Shown here piece after piece: positions 1 to 7,147 of a DNA stretch of 33,235 nucleotides. The stretch covers positions 1 through 33,235 of the forward strand of contig SXQZ01000113.1 in NCBI GenBank assembly GCA_005792725.1, read 5' to 3'. The translations under genes and the position numbers were made by a program. Source of the stretch: Actinomycetota bacterium. GTDB taxonomy: Bacteria > Actinomycetota > Thermoleophilia > Miltoncostaeales > Miltoncostaeaceae. Below the pieces are notes generated by a model that did no database searches, had not been told where the DNA came from, and was given only the letters and a program-made list of their open reading frames with translations. Positions within the stretch are counted from its first letter, which is position 1. The number at the start of each line of letters is the position of its first letter.

Positions 1-39
1 CTCGGTGACGGACTCCGAGGTGAACAGGTGCTCGCTCAT
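1..39 (-). CDS. metK: S-adenosylmethionine synthetase, N-terminal start only
   Basis: Only 13 codons lie in the window. On the minus strand they read MSEHLFTSESVTE, the hallmark amino terminus of MetK, which makes S-adenosylmethionine from methionine and ATP in the cytoplasm. The ATG at 39 is preceded by AAGGAG about six bases upstream, a good ribosome site, so the start is well placed. The rest of the gene runs off the left edge. Its upstream side carries a candidate -10 (TAGGGT, 70-75) and a 54-bp hairpin repeat array. The identification rests on a short but very characteristic peptide. Confidence 0.85.
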   Translation of the reverse strand, partial: MSEHLFTSESVTE

Positions 40-69
40 TCGACTCCTTGCCTGTGGATCCAGCGGGGC

Positions 70-75
70 ACCCTA
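70..75 (-). promoter_or_regulatory. Candidate -10 box of metK
   Basis: TAGGGT read on the minus strand fits the actinobacterial TANNNT -10 pattern. Transcription would start near 62, leaving a leader of about 22 bases that contains the AAGGAG ribosome site. That is too short for a SAM riboswitch. No convincing -35 is visible; the -35 position falls inside the first 54-bp repeat. Confidence 0.45.
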
Positions 76-76
76 C

Positions 77-237
77 CAATGCCGCGGGGGCGCATGCGAA
101 ACGGGCACCCCCGACCGGGAGAGCCCGGGGCAATGCCGCGGGGGCGCATGCGAAACGGGCGCCCCCGACCGGGAGAGCCCGGGGCAATGCCGCGGGGCGC
201 ATGCGAAACGGGCGCCCCCGACCGGGAGCGCCCGGAG
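77..237. repeat. Three tandem 54-bp hairpin-containing repeats
   Basis: Three head-to-tail copies (77-130, 131-184, 185-237) sit between the metK start and the DUF3352 gene stop. Copy 2 differs from copy 1 at one base; copy 3 has one G deleted and two substitutions. Each unit can form two hairpins. One is GGGGGCGC/GCGCCCCC around an 11-base loop, perfect only in copy 2. The other is CCGGG/CCCGG around a 4-base loop, kept in all copies. No protein reading is credible. Possible roles are transcription stop after the DUF3352 gene or an element upstream of metK. Confidence 0.85.
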
Positions 238-248
238 CACTGATGGCA

Positions 249-263
249 CCGCCGTGCAGGCGG
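249..263 (-). terminator. Small hairpin directly after the DUF3352 gene stop
   Basis: CCGCC and GGCGG pair around a 5-base loop, immediately next to the TAG stop at 264-266. Together with the hairpins of the adjacent 54-bp repeats this may end transcription. There is no T tract, so this is a weak call. Confidence 0.3.
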
Positions 264-1916
264 CTACCGGCCGAGGCCCACAACGACCTCGACGGTGGGG
301 GTGTCCCCCCCGGTGCTCCACGCGGCAATCGTCCGGATCGGCTCCAGGTCGGCACGCGTGATCGCATCCTTCCCGCCATCGAACGCGCCGCGCGCCGCCA
401 GCATCGATACCACGCGGGTCATGTCCACGTAGGCGAGCCCGGTCACCTTCGCGGGCATGCCCTCCGTGGCGGCCCGGAATGTCGCGTTACCCGCCAGGGA
501 GTCACCCGCCGCGCGCGGCGCCAGTACCGACGTTACGGCGGCGGCGCCGTTCCCGATCCCGGCGAGGTCACCGCGAACCCCCCAGGCGATGGACCGCCCC
601 GCGCCCAGGGTGAGCACCTGGCCCGTCACCGCGCCCGGCGGGAAGTCGGTGACCGCGCCCACCGTGACCGCGCCGGAGCCGAACGTCCGGATGACCGCGG
701 GCACGGATCTCGTGAGGGCCGCGAGGCTCTTCGCCGCGCCGGCGCCGTCCGCGACGTCGAGGGCGAGGACGACCCGGGGGCTCGGCCCCGTACCCCCCAC
801 CACCAGCGCGTGTTCGCCGCCGGCGAGGTTGCGCAGGTCGGCGGCGTTGACGCCCAGGAGCCGCGGCAGCTGATCCGTGATGACCTCGACCTGCTTCTTC
901 GTCTCACCCGATGCGCGTGAGGATGCCGTGGCGAGGGCCGCCTGCACGGTGTCGGCGAGCCGGTTGAAGCCGACGTAGGCCACGGTGTCGGCCGGCGCGC
1001 GGGCCGTGAGGGCCGGGACGAATTCGTGTTGCGTCAGGATGGGCGGGGCGTCCACGAGGACGGCCTTCATGCGCAGCCCGTCGGGCTCGGCGGTCACCGA
1101 TACCGCGGCGGCGCCCGTCATCTGGCCGTCCGCGAGCGGTGCGATCTGCGGCACCACCTCACGCGCCGCCCCACCGACCACATCGAGATTCACATAGGCG
1201 AGCGCGAAGACGTCCTCGGGCAGCAGCGCCAGGGCCTCGTTGAAGCGGACCACGCCGGCCAGGGTGGCGTTGCCGCCGGCCGCATGGGCCTCAAGGGCCT
1301 GCGTCACGACCGCCGCCCCGGAGCCGATGATGAGCGACTCATCGGTGACCGCCGCATTCATGCCGGCGGTGGAGTCGGTGTACAGCGTGGCACCGTCCCG
1401 GGTGCCGGCCGCCGTCAACCCCCCGGGGGCCTTGGTGATCAGCGCCTTGACGTCGTCCGCGCGGCCCGGGGCGATCTGCACCACCACGACGATCGACAGA
1501 TCATGGGCCGTCGCGGCGGTCGCGGACGGGCCACCCGGCGAGCCCGCGTCGGGAACCCCGGTTGCGGCGACGGCGGCGGACTCGCCGAGCAGCGGCGCGA
1601 GATCGCGCTCCCAGTCCACGCCCTCGCGGGCGAGCACCCGGTCGACTTCGGCCCGCATGGACCCGAAGCCCGGGAACAGCGCACCCAGGCGCATGAGGTT
1701 GGTCCACTGGGGCCCGTCGGTGTCGGTGGACACCTGCACGTAGAGCGGGCTCTGCGCGGGGATGTAGCCAGCGATGGATGCCGGGGCCGACACGGCGGAC
1801 GCGCTGTCGCCACAGCCGGCGACCACGACGGCCCCGCCCGCCGCACCCACGGCGGCGAGCGCGACGACCGGGATGAGATGGCGTCGCCGGCGCCTCGATC
1901 GGCTGGACATGTTCAT
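264..1916 (-). CDS. DUF3352-like secreted lipoprotein
   Basis: A 550-residue protein with an arginine-rich n-region, a hydrophobic stretch and a lipobox ending VAGC, so Cys35 should be lipidated and the protein anchored outside the membrane. After it comes a segment of the type IAGYIPAQSPLYVQV, the usual opening of DUF3352 proteins, followed by long Ala/Val/Gly-rich alternating segments. The function of the family is unknown. I chose the ATG at 1916 because GGAGG lies ten bases upstream and a candidate -10 (TAGCGT, 1951-1956) lies before that. An in-frame GTG at 1952 would overlap that box. ATG 1910 is a close alternative. The gene follows gpsA on the same strand after 105 bases, with a hairpin between, so it is probably transcribed separately. 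Confidence 0.8.
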   Translation of the reverse strand: MNMSSRSRRRRRHLIPVVALAAVGAAGGAVVVAGCGDSASAVSAPASIAGYIPAQSPLYVQVSTDTDGPQWTNLMRLGALFPGFGSMRAEVDRVLAREGVDWERDLAPLLGESAAVAATGVPDAGSPGGPSATAATAHDLSIVVVVQIAPGRADDVKALITKAPGGLTAAGTRDGATLYTDSTAGMNAAVTDESLIIGSGAAVVTQALEAHAAGGNATLAGVVRFNEALALLPEDVFALAYVNLDVVGGAAREVVPQIAPLADGQMTGAAAVSVTAEPDGLRMKAVLVDAPPILTQHEFVPALTARAPADTVAYVGFNRLADTVQAALATASSRASGETKKQVEVITDQLPRLLGVNAADLRNLAGGEHALVVGGTGPSPRVVLALDVADGAGAAKSLAALTRSVPAVIRTFGSGAVTVGAVTDFPPGAVTGQVLTLGAGRSIAWGVRGDLAGIGNGAAAVTSVLAPRAAGDSLAGNATFRAATEGMPAKVTGLAYVDMTRVVSMLAARGAFDGGKDAITRADLEPIRTIAAWSTGGDTPTVEVVVGLGR

Positions 1917-1950
1917 GGACGCGGAACCTCCGACGGCGTGGACGCGGCCC

Positions 1951-1956
1951 ACGCTA
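1951..1956 (-). promoter_or_regulatory. Candidate -10 box of the DUF3352 lipoprotein gene
   Basis: TAGCGT on the minus strand matches TANNNT and would give a start of transcription near 1944, with a leader of about 28 bases containing GGAGG. No -35 consensus is visible. It lies just after a GC hairpin that may end the gpsA transcript. Confidence 0.4.
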
Positions 1957-1962
1957 GACCGC

Positions 1963-1985
1963 CGCGGCGCCCGCCCCGCGCCGCG
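1963..1985 (-). terminator. GC hairpin downstream of gpsA
   Basis: CGCGGCGC and GCGCCGCG form an 8-bp perfect stem with a 7-base loop, about 37 bases past the gpsA stop. There is no T tract, as is common in GC-rich actinobacteria. It is placed to end the aroA-cmk-plsC-der-gpsA transcript. Confidence 0.4.
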
Positions 1986-2021
1986 CGGGTAAAGGCTCGG
2001 TTCAGAACGCGCGCGCGGGCG

Positions 2022-3017
2022 TCACGCCTCGGTGGCCGGTGCGCGCCCCATCAGCGCCTGGAGGCACTCGGCGGGGGGGCGCCCCGCGAAGGCCGCCGCG
2101 GCCACCTGCTCGGAGATGGGCAGCTCGACCCCGGCCCGGCCGGCCCGCACGACGAGGCTGCGTACCGTCGCGAGGCCCTCGACCACCTGGCCGATCTCCT
2201 GCTCCACATCCGCGGCGGGCATTCCCCGGGCGATCAGCTCGCCTGCCCTCCGGTTGCGACTGTGGCGGCTCGTGCACGTCGCAATGAGGTCACCCATACC
2301 CGCGAGGCCCCGGAACGTCGCGTCGCGGGCACCGGCCGCGGCTCCGAGGCGGGTGATCTCGGCAAGGCCGCGGGTGATGAGAGCGGCCTTGGCGTTGTCA
2401 CCGAAGCCCAGCCCGTCCGACATCCCGGCCGCGAGGGCGATCACGTTCTTCGCCGCCCCGCACAACTCGACGCCGACGAGGTCGTCGTTGACATACACCC
2501 GGAATGCCGGCCCGGACACCGTTCCCTGCACGAGGGCAGCCAGGGCGGGATCGCCGCTGACGACCGCGGCCGCGGGGTGACCGAGTGCGATCTCCTCGGC
2601 GTGATTGGGACCCGAGAGGACGGCGAAGGGCGTACCGGCGGGCAGGGCATCGCGCCAGACCTCCGACAGCACCCGCCCGGTGCCGGGCTCGAGGCCCTTC
2701 GTCAGGGAGAGCAGGCCCGCGTCCCCGGGCATGCGCGCGGCGATGGACGGGGCCTCGTCGGCGACGACGCGGCTGGGCATCGCGATGACGACGATCCGGG
2801 CGCCGTCGAGGGCCGCCGGATCACCGGCATGGGTCACGTGCACCCCGTCGGGCAGCGCAACGTCCCCCAGGTGCGCCCGGTCGTGGCGGGTCTCACCCAG
2901 CACCGACGCCTGCTCGCGCGTCCGGCAGGCGAGCGTCACCGGCGCACCGGCGAGGGCGGCCACCCGCGCAAATGTGCACCCCCACGCCCCGGCTCCCACC
3001 ACCACCACGTGGCTCAC
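2022..3017 (-). CDS. gpsA: NAD(P)+-dependent glycerol-3-phosphate dehydrogenase
   Basis: A 331-residue cytoplasmic enzyme that reduces dihydroxyacetone phosphate to sn-glycerol 3-phosphate for phospholipid synthesis. The Rossmann motif GAGAWG is at residues 8-13. Further family landmarks are LTKGLE near residue 106, SGPNHAEE near 137 and the catalytic-Lys segment AAKNVIALAAG near 189. Length is normal for GpsA. The start is a GTG inside a 4-bp GTGA overlap with the der stop, with GAGGAG six bases upstream. It is the last gene of the aroA operon. Its product feeds acyltransferases such as the PlsC-like protein encoded two genes earlier. Confidence 0.95.
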   Translation of the reverse strand: MSHVVVVGAGAWGCTFARVAALAGAPVTLACRTREQASVLGETRHDRAHLGDVALPDGVHVTHAGDPAALDGARIVVIAMPSRVVADEAPSIAARMPGDAGLLSLTKGLEPGTGRVLSEVWRDALPAGTPFAVLSGPNHAEEIALGHPAAAVVSGDPALAALVQGTVSGPAFRVYVNDDLVGVELCGAAKNVIALAAGMSDGLGFGDNAKAALITRGLAEITRLGAAAGARDATFRGLAGMGDLIATCTSRHSRNRRAGELIARGMPAADVEQEIGQVVEGLATVRSLVVRAGRAGVELPISEQVAAAAFAGRPPAECLQALMGRAPATEA

Positions 3018-4429
3018 CGGCGGCTCCTCACCTCGATGTCCACAGGCACGCCCGCGAGGCCGAAGCGCTCGCGCAGCCGGTTCTCGAGCCAGAAGCCGTA
3101 GTCGCGGGTCATCAGCGAACGGTCGTTGACCTCGAGGCGGAACACCGGGGGCCCGATGCCCGTCTGCACGAGGAACCGCATCGACAACTGCTGCCGGCCC
3201 GAGCGCGGGCCCGGGCGCTCCTCGGCGAGCTCACGCAGAGCGGTATTGAGGTCATGGGTGGAGAGGCGTTCGTGGCTCGTTGCGTACAGCCGCAGGGCGG
3301 CGGGGAGAAGGCGATCCAGCCCCTCGCCGGTGATCGCCGAGCAGGCAATGATCGGCGGGTGCTGGCGGCTCTTCCGCCGCACCCGGCCCGCGAGGTCGGT
3401 GAGGTCGGGGCGCGCGAGGTCCCACTTGTTCAGGGCGATCAGTGTTGCGCAGTGGTTCCGGGCGGCCTGATCGCAGGCAGCCAGATCGGCCTCGGTGATG
3501 CCCTCGGTGGCGTCGGCCACCACGATCGCAACGTCGGACCGCTCGGCGGCCTCGAGGGCGCGCTGCTGGCTGTACACCTCCACGCGCTCGCGCATCCGCC
3601 CGCGCCGTCGCAGCCCCGCGGTGTCGATGAGGACGATCTCGCGGCCCTCGAACTCGATGATGGTGTCCACGGGGTCACGCGTGGTGCCCGGCAGGTCCTG
3701 GACGATCATGCGCTCCTCGCCGAGCAGCGCGTTGAGGATGGAGCTCTTGCCGACGTTCGGACGGCCCATGATGCACAGGGCGGGCATGCGGCCGGTCGTA
3801 TCGTCGCCGTCCTCCTCCTGCGGGTCGGGGAGGCTCTCAACCAGCAGGTCGAGGAAGTCACCGATGCTGCGGCCATGCAGCGCCGACACGGTGACCACCT
3901 CGCCCAGGCCCAGGCCCCACAGGTCCTGCGCCCGGATCTCCGCCGCGTCGTTGTCGCACTTGTTGGCCACGACGATGATCGGCCGGCGCGAGCGCCGCAG
4001 GCGCTCGGCCACCTCGAGGTCACCGGGGGTGGCCCCCACCATGGCATCCACCACGAAGAGGATCAGGTCGGCCTCGTCAATGGCCCGGATGGCCTGGGCC
4101 GCGATGTCACGCGCCATCACCGACTCGTCGGCCTCGTCGATCCCGCCCGTGTCGAGGATCTGGAACTGCCGGCCGTTCCACTCGGCTCCGCCCTGCCGCC
4201 GATCCCGGGTGGCGCCCGGCTTCGCGTCCACCACGGCCTCGCGGCGACCCGTGAGGCGATTGAACAGCGTCGACTTCCCGACGTTGGGGTAGCCGACCAC
4301 TGCCACGACCGGCTGCCCGTGGGCAACGGTGCTGCCCCGGGCCGCGTGCCGTTCCCGGCCACGCGGACGGTCGGGCATTCCGGGCCGCGATGCCTTCGGG
4401 CGGCCGCCTGCGGGCGTCTCGTCGCTCAT
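3014..4429 (-). CDS. der: Ribosome-assembly GTPase Der (EngA)
   Basis: A 471-residue protein with two consecutive GTPase domains, the signature of Der, which acts in 50S subunit maturation. The first domain has GYPNVGKS at 46-53, DTGG and NKCD. The second has GRPNVGKS near 220, DTAGLR and NKWD. The C-terminal KH-like region follows and ends in a basic tail. The first 40 residues are a charged, low-complexity extension before the first P-loop. The ATG at 4429 is supported by its ATGA overlap with the upstream plsC stop; a later internal start near residue 35 cannot be excluded. The gene sits in the cmk-der neighbourhood common in bacteria. Confidence 0.96.
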   Translation of the reverse strand: MSDETPAGGRPKASRPGMPDRPRGRERHAARGSTVAHGQPVVAVVGYPNVGKSTLFNRLTGRREAVVDAKPGATRDRRQGGAEWNGRQFQILDTGGIDEADESVMARDIAAQAIRAIDEADLILFVVDAMVGATPGDLEVAERLRRSRRPIIVVANKCDNDAAEIRAQDLWGLGLGEVVTVSALHGRSIGDFLDLLVESLPDPQEEDGDDTTGRMPALCIMGRPNVGKSSILNALLGEERMIVQDLPGTTRDPVDTIIEFEGREIVLIDTAGLRRRGRMRERVEVYSQQRALEAAERSDVAIVVADATEGITEADLAACDQAARNHCATLIALNKWDLARPDLTDLAGRVRRKSRQHPPIIACSAITGEGLDRLLPAALRLYATSHERLSTHDLNTALRELAEERPGPRSGRQQLSMRFLVQTGIGPPVFRLEVNDRSLMTRDYGFWLENRLRERFGLAGVPVDIEVRSRR

Positions 4430-5133
4430 TCGTCGTCCATTGTGGCAAGCCGCGCCGGAGGAGTCTGGTCGGGACCGCCGATCCCGGGCAGCAGCGCCGC
4501 AATGGCGGCCATCATCCGCAGCGCCAACTGACCGGCCTGGGCGCCGCGTGACCCCGTGAGGCCCTCCTTCGTGATGGGCGCGCCGAAGATGACCCGTGAC
4601 GGGCCGTATCGGTCCTGGATACCCCAGATGGCCGCCGGGATCACGGTGACGTCGTCGGGCAGGCCCAGCGACGCCGCACCGGGGTAGGGCCTGCGCAGGC
4701 GCTGGTCACGCGACCGGGTACCCTCGGGGAACATGACGACGACCTCGCCCCGGGCGAGAAGCCCCCGTGCAATGCGCATCGCCGTCCGGTCGGCCTCGCC
4801 ACGGCGGATGGGGAACGCGCCGAGGGTCCCGATGAGCACGCGCTGCGCGCGGTTCGCGAAGAGCTCGGACTTCGCCATGTAGTAGGCCCGGCGCGGGATC
4901 GCCGACCAGCCCACCAGGAAGGGGTCATTGCCGGTCATGTGGTTGGCCACGATCAGCACGGCGCCCGTGCGCGGGATGTGCGCCTTGCCGCGCACCCGCC
5001 GCGCGCGGTACCGGACCCGGAAGTAGATGGACACGAGCACCCGGCCGATCAGCCACCACCACGTGGTGATGTGGACGTCGTCCGCCGACTCGGGACCGGC
5101 ACCCCGGGGGGGCGTGACGGGAGCGCCGCTCAT
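4426..5133 (-). CDS. 1-acylglycerol-3-phosphate O-acyltransferase (PlsC family)
   Basis: A 235-residue membrane-associated acyltransferase. The HX4D catalytic motif is His65-Asp70 (NHMTGND) and the substrate motif FPEGTRSRD starts near residue 135. A hydrophobic, Trp-rich stretch at about 25-38 probably holds it to the membrane. The family moves an acyl chain onto lysophosphatidic acid, making phosphatidic acid. Both ends overlap neighbours by 4 bp (cmk stop and der start), so it is translationally coupled. A second PlsC-family gene lies at 18208-18957; which of the two is the main enzyme cannot be told from sequence alone. Confidence 0.9.
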   Translation of the reverse strand: MSGAPVTPPRGAGPESADDVHITTWWWLIGRVLVSIYFRVRYRARRVRGKAHIPRTGAVLIVANHMTGNDPFLVGWSAIPRRAYYMAKSELFANRAQRVLIGTLGAFPIRRGEADRTAMRIARGLLARGEVVVMFPEGTRSRDQRLRRPYPGAASLGLPDDVTVIPAAIWGIQDRYGPSRVIFGAPITKEGLTGSRGAQAGQLALRMMAAIAALLPGIGGPDQTPPARLATMDDE

Positions 5134-5792
5134 GACGTCACGTCCCGCGCCATCCCGGCGATGCGCGCCACCACCTCGTCAACCCCGAGGCCCGTGGTGT
5201 CGAGGACCGCCGCGCCGTCCGCCACCACCAGCGGGCTCGCGGCCCGGGATGAGTCGGCGTGGTCGCGCCGCTCGACGCCATCGCGGATGGCCCGCAGATC
5301 CACCGTCTCGCCTGCCGCCACCAATTCGGCGTGACGCCGACGGGCCCGCTCACTCACGGACGCGGTGAGGAACACCTTCACCTCGGCACCGGGGAACACC
5401 ACGCTGCCGATGTCGCGGCCGTCGCACACCCAGTCACCCTGTGCCATCAGATCGCGCTGGCGCGCCACCATCTCGAGGCGTACCCCGGGGTGGGCCGCCA
5501 CCTCGGATACCGAGGCGGTGACCTCGGTCTCGCGGATGGCCGCGGTGACGTCATCGCCGCGGATGATGACCCGCACGCCGGCGGGGCCCTGCTCGAGGTG
5601 CACCGGGTGCTCGCGCGCGAGGCGGGCAAGCGCGGCGTCGTCGTCACAGGGCACCCCGGAGCGCAGGGCCACGAGCGTGAGCGCCCGGTACATGGCGCCC
5701 GTGTCGAGGTATCCGATGCCGAGTGCACGGGCGACACCACGGGCCACCGTGCTCTTGCCGGCACCGGCCGGTCCGTCAATGGCGACGATCAC
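5130..5792 (-). CDS. cmk: Cytidylate kinase
   Basis: A 220-residue kinase that phosphorylates CMP and dCMP using ATP. The P-loop GPAGAGKST is at 7-15, followed by the typical YLDTGAMYRA. Further on are DGRDIGSVVFPGAEVKVFLTA and the Arg-rich lid RARRRHAEL. Length matches the family. The start is a GTG in a GTGA overlap with the aroA stop; its own stop overlaps plsC. An aroA-cmk order is frequent in bacteria and fits a coupled operon. Confidence 0.96.
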   Translation of the reverse strand: MIVAIDGPAGAGKSTVARGVARALGIGYLDTGAMYRALTLVALRSGVPCDDDAALARLAREHPVHLEQGPAGVRVIIRGDDVTAAIRETEVTASVSEVAAHPGVRLEMVARQRDLMAQGDWVCDGRDIGSVVFPGAEVKVFLTASVSERARRRHAELVAAGETVDLRAIRDGVERRDHADSSRAASPLVVADGAAVLDTTGLGVDEVVARIAGMARDVTS

Positions 5793-7099
5793 CCGGACAC
5801 CGCCCCGAGCGTGGCCATGTCGCCCACGAAACCGGGGTACGACACGGCCGCGGCCTCCATGCCATGCACGGTGACCCCGGCCGCGCTCACGATGCCCGCG
5901 AGCGCGCCGAGCATGGCCAGCCGGTGGTCGCCCCCGGAGTCCACCTCGCCTCCGGCGAGGGTCATCTGCCCACGCACGACGAAGCCGTCGTCGCGCTCCT
6001 CGGCATCAGCGCCCACGGCGCGGAGCAATCCGACCACCGCCCGGATGCGGTCGCTCTCCTTCACGCGCAACTCGGCGGCGCCGCTCACGACGGTTGTGCC
6101 GGCGGCGAGGGCACCGAGCAGGCCGACCAGCGGGATCTCGTCCACCATCGCCGGTACCTCGTCGGCGGTGACCTCGGTGGCCTGCAGCATCCCCCCGCAG
6201 CGGGCGACCACATCGCCTGCGGGCTCGCCGGCGACGTCGGGCCCCGGCTCCACCCGCACGTCAGCGCCCATGCGCCGCAGCACCGCGAGCAGCCCGGTGC
6301 GCCCCGGGTTGAGGTTGACGCCGGTCACCCGCACCCCGGGGTCGCCCCGCAGGACGCCGAGCACGATGGCGAACGCCGCCGACGAGAAGTCCCCCGGCAC
6401 GAGGATGTCGGGCAGGGAGATCCCCCGCACGGGCCCGGCGACGCCCACCATGCCGTCGCGCTCCCGCACGTCCACGCCGGCGGCGCGGAGCATCCGCTCC
6501 GTGTGGTCCCGCGAGGGCACCGGCTCGCGCACCCATGTCTCGCCCTCGGCGCTCAACGCTGCCAGCAGGATGGCGCTCTTCACCTGCGCGCTCGCGATGG
6601 CCAGGTCGTGGGTCGTCCCGTGCAGCGGGCGTCCGGGGTGGACCGCGAGCGGGGGCGTCCCGCCCGGTGCGGGACTGACGGCGGCGCCCATCGCCACGAG
6701 CGGGTCGGCGATGCGTGCCATGGGCCGCCGGCGCAGCGATTCGTCGCCGTCGAGCACGGTAACCCCTCCGGGCGGCTGGCCCACGAGGATGCCCGCGGCC
6801 AGGCGCATCAGCGTCCCGGCGTTCATGCAGTCGATGACCGGCGGCGGGGTGAGCCCGCGCAGGCCCCGGCCCGCCACCACCACGCGGCCCGTCCCGACGT
6901 CCCCGTCAACCCCGGCGCCCATCGCCGCGACGGCCGCGAGCGTGGCCGCGGTGTCCTCGGATGCCAGGGGGTTCTCCACCACCACGGATCGGTCGGAGAT
7001 GGCGGCCAGCAGGAAGGCCCGGTGGGTAATGGACTTGTCCGGGGGCACGGCGACCGTGCCCGCCACTGCGGGTGCCGGGCGGAAGGTGAGACTGCTCAT
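5789..7099 (-). CDS. aroA: 3-phosphoshikimate 1-carboxyvinyltransferase (EPSP synthase)
   Basis: A 436-residue enzyme of the shikimate pathway that joins phosphoenolpyruvate to shikimate 3-phosphate. Key segments are PPDKSITHRAF (Lys22), NAGTLMRLAAG, RRRPMARI, DFSSAAF, VKESDRI and a DHRLAM version of the usual DHRIAM. Length is normal. It is the first gene of a five-gene minus-strand operon. A TAGGAT box ends nine bases before the ATG, so the mRNA is probably leaderless. Only 48 bp separate this start from the divergent recQ start. Confidence 0.97.
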   Translation of the reverse strand: MSSLTFRPAPAVAGTVAVPPDKSITHRAFLLAAISDRSVVVENPLASEDTAATLAAVAAMGAGVDGDVGTGRVVVAGRGLRGLTPPPVIDCMNAGTLMRLAAGILVGQPPGGVTVLDGDESLRRRPMARIADPLVAMGAAVSPAPGGTPPLAVHPGRPLHGTTHDLAIASAQVKSAILLAALSAEGETWVREPVPSRDHTERMLRAAGVDVRERDGMVGVAGPVRGISLPDILVPGDFSSAAFAIVLGVLRGDPGVRVTGVNLNPGRTGLLAVLRRMGADVRVEPGPDVAGEPAGDVVARCGGMLQATEVTADEVPAMVDEIPLVGLLGALAAGTTVVSGAAELRVKESDRIRAVVGLLRAVGADAEERDDGFVVRGQMTLAGGEVDSGGDHRLAMLGALAGIVSAAGVTVHGMEAAAVSYPGFVGDMATLGAVSG

Positions 7100-7108
7100 C
7101 GGGGCGCA

Positions 7109-7114
7109 ATCCTA
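7109..7114 (-). promoter_or_regulatory. -10 box of aroA, leaderless type
   Basis: TAGGAT on the minus strand, with nine bases to the aroA ATG at 7099. No ribosome site is present. With normal 17-base spacing, its -35 position (7132-7137) falls almost exactly on the recQ -10 box. Confidence 0.55.
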
Positions 7115-7132
7115 GGGGTCCGGCGCCAGCGC

Positions 7133-7138
7133 TACCCT
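7133..7138 (+). promoter_or_regulatory. -10 box of recQ, leaderless type
   Basis: TACCCT, nine bases before the GTG at 7148. No ribosome site precedes the GTG. With 17-base spacing its -35 position (7110-7115) falls on the aroA -10 box, so the two promoters occupy the same DNA. Confidence 0.55.
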
Positions 7139-7147
7139 CGACCGCCC

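Noticed and set aside
40-75. SAM riboswitch in front of metK
   Set aside because: The leader after the candidate start of transcription is only about 22 bases and holds just the ribosome site. There is no room for an aptamer.
77-237. CRISPR array
   Set aside because: The 54-bp units are directly adjacent with no spacers and no cas genes are nearby. A plain tandem repeat fits better.
1026-3101. A 691-residue open frame on the plus strand
   Set aside because: It runs antisense to the DUF3352 lipoprotein gene and gpsA, is rich in Arg, Gly and His and shows no domain. A typical shadow in GC-rich DNA.
5723-7147. Upstream part of the recQ open frame
   Set aside because: It is antisense to aroA and has no helicase sequence. 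The GTG at 7148 with a TACCCT box marks the real start.
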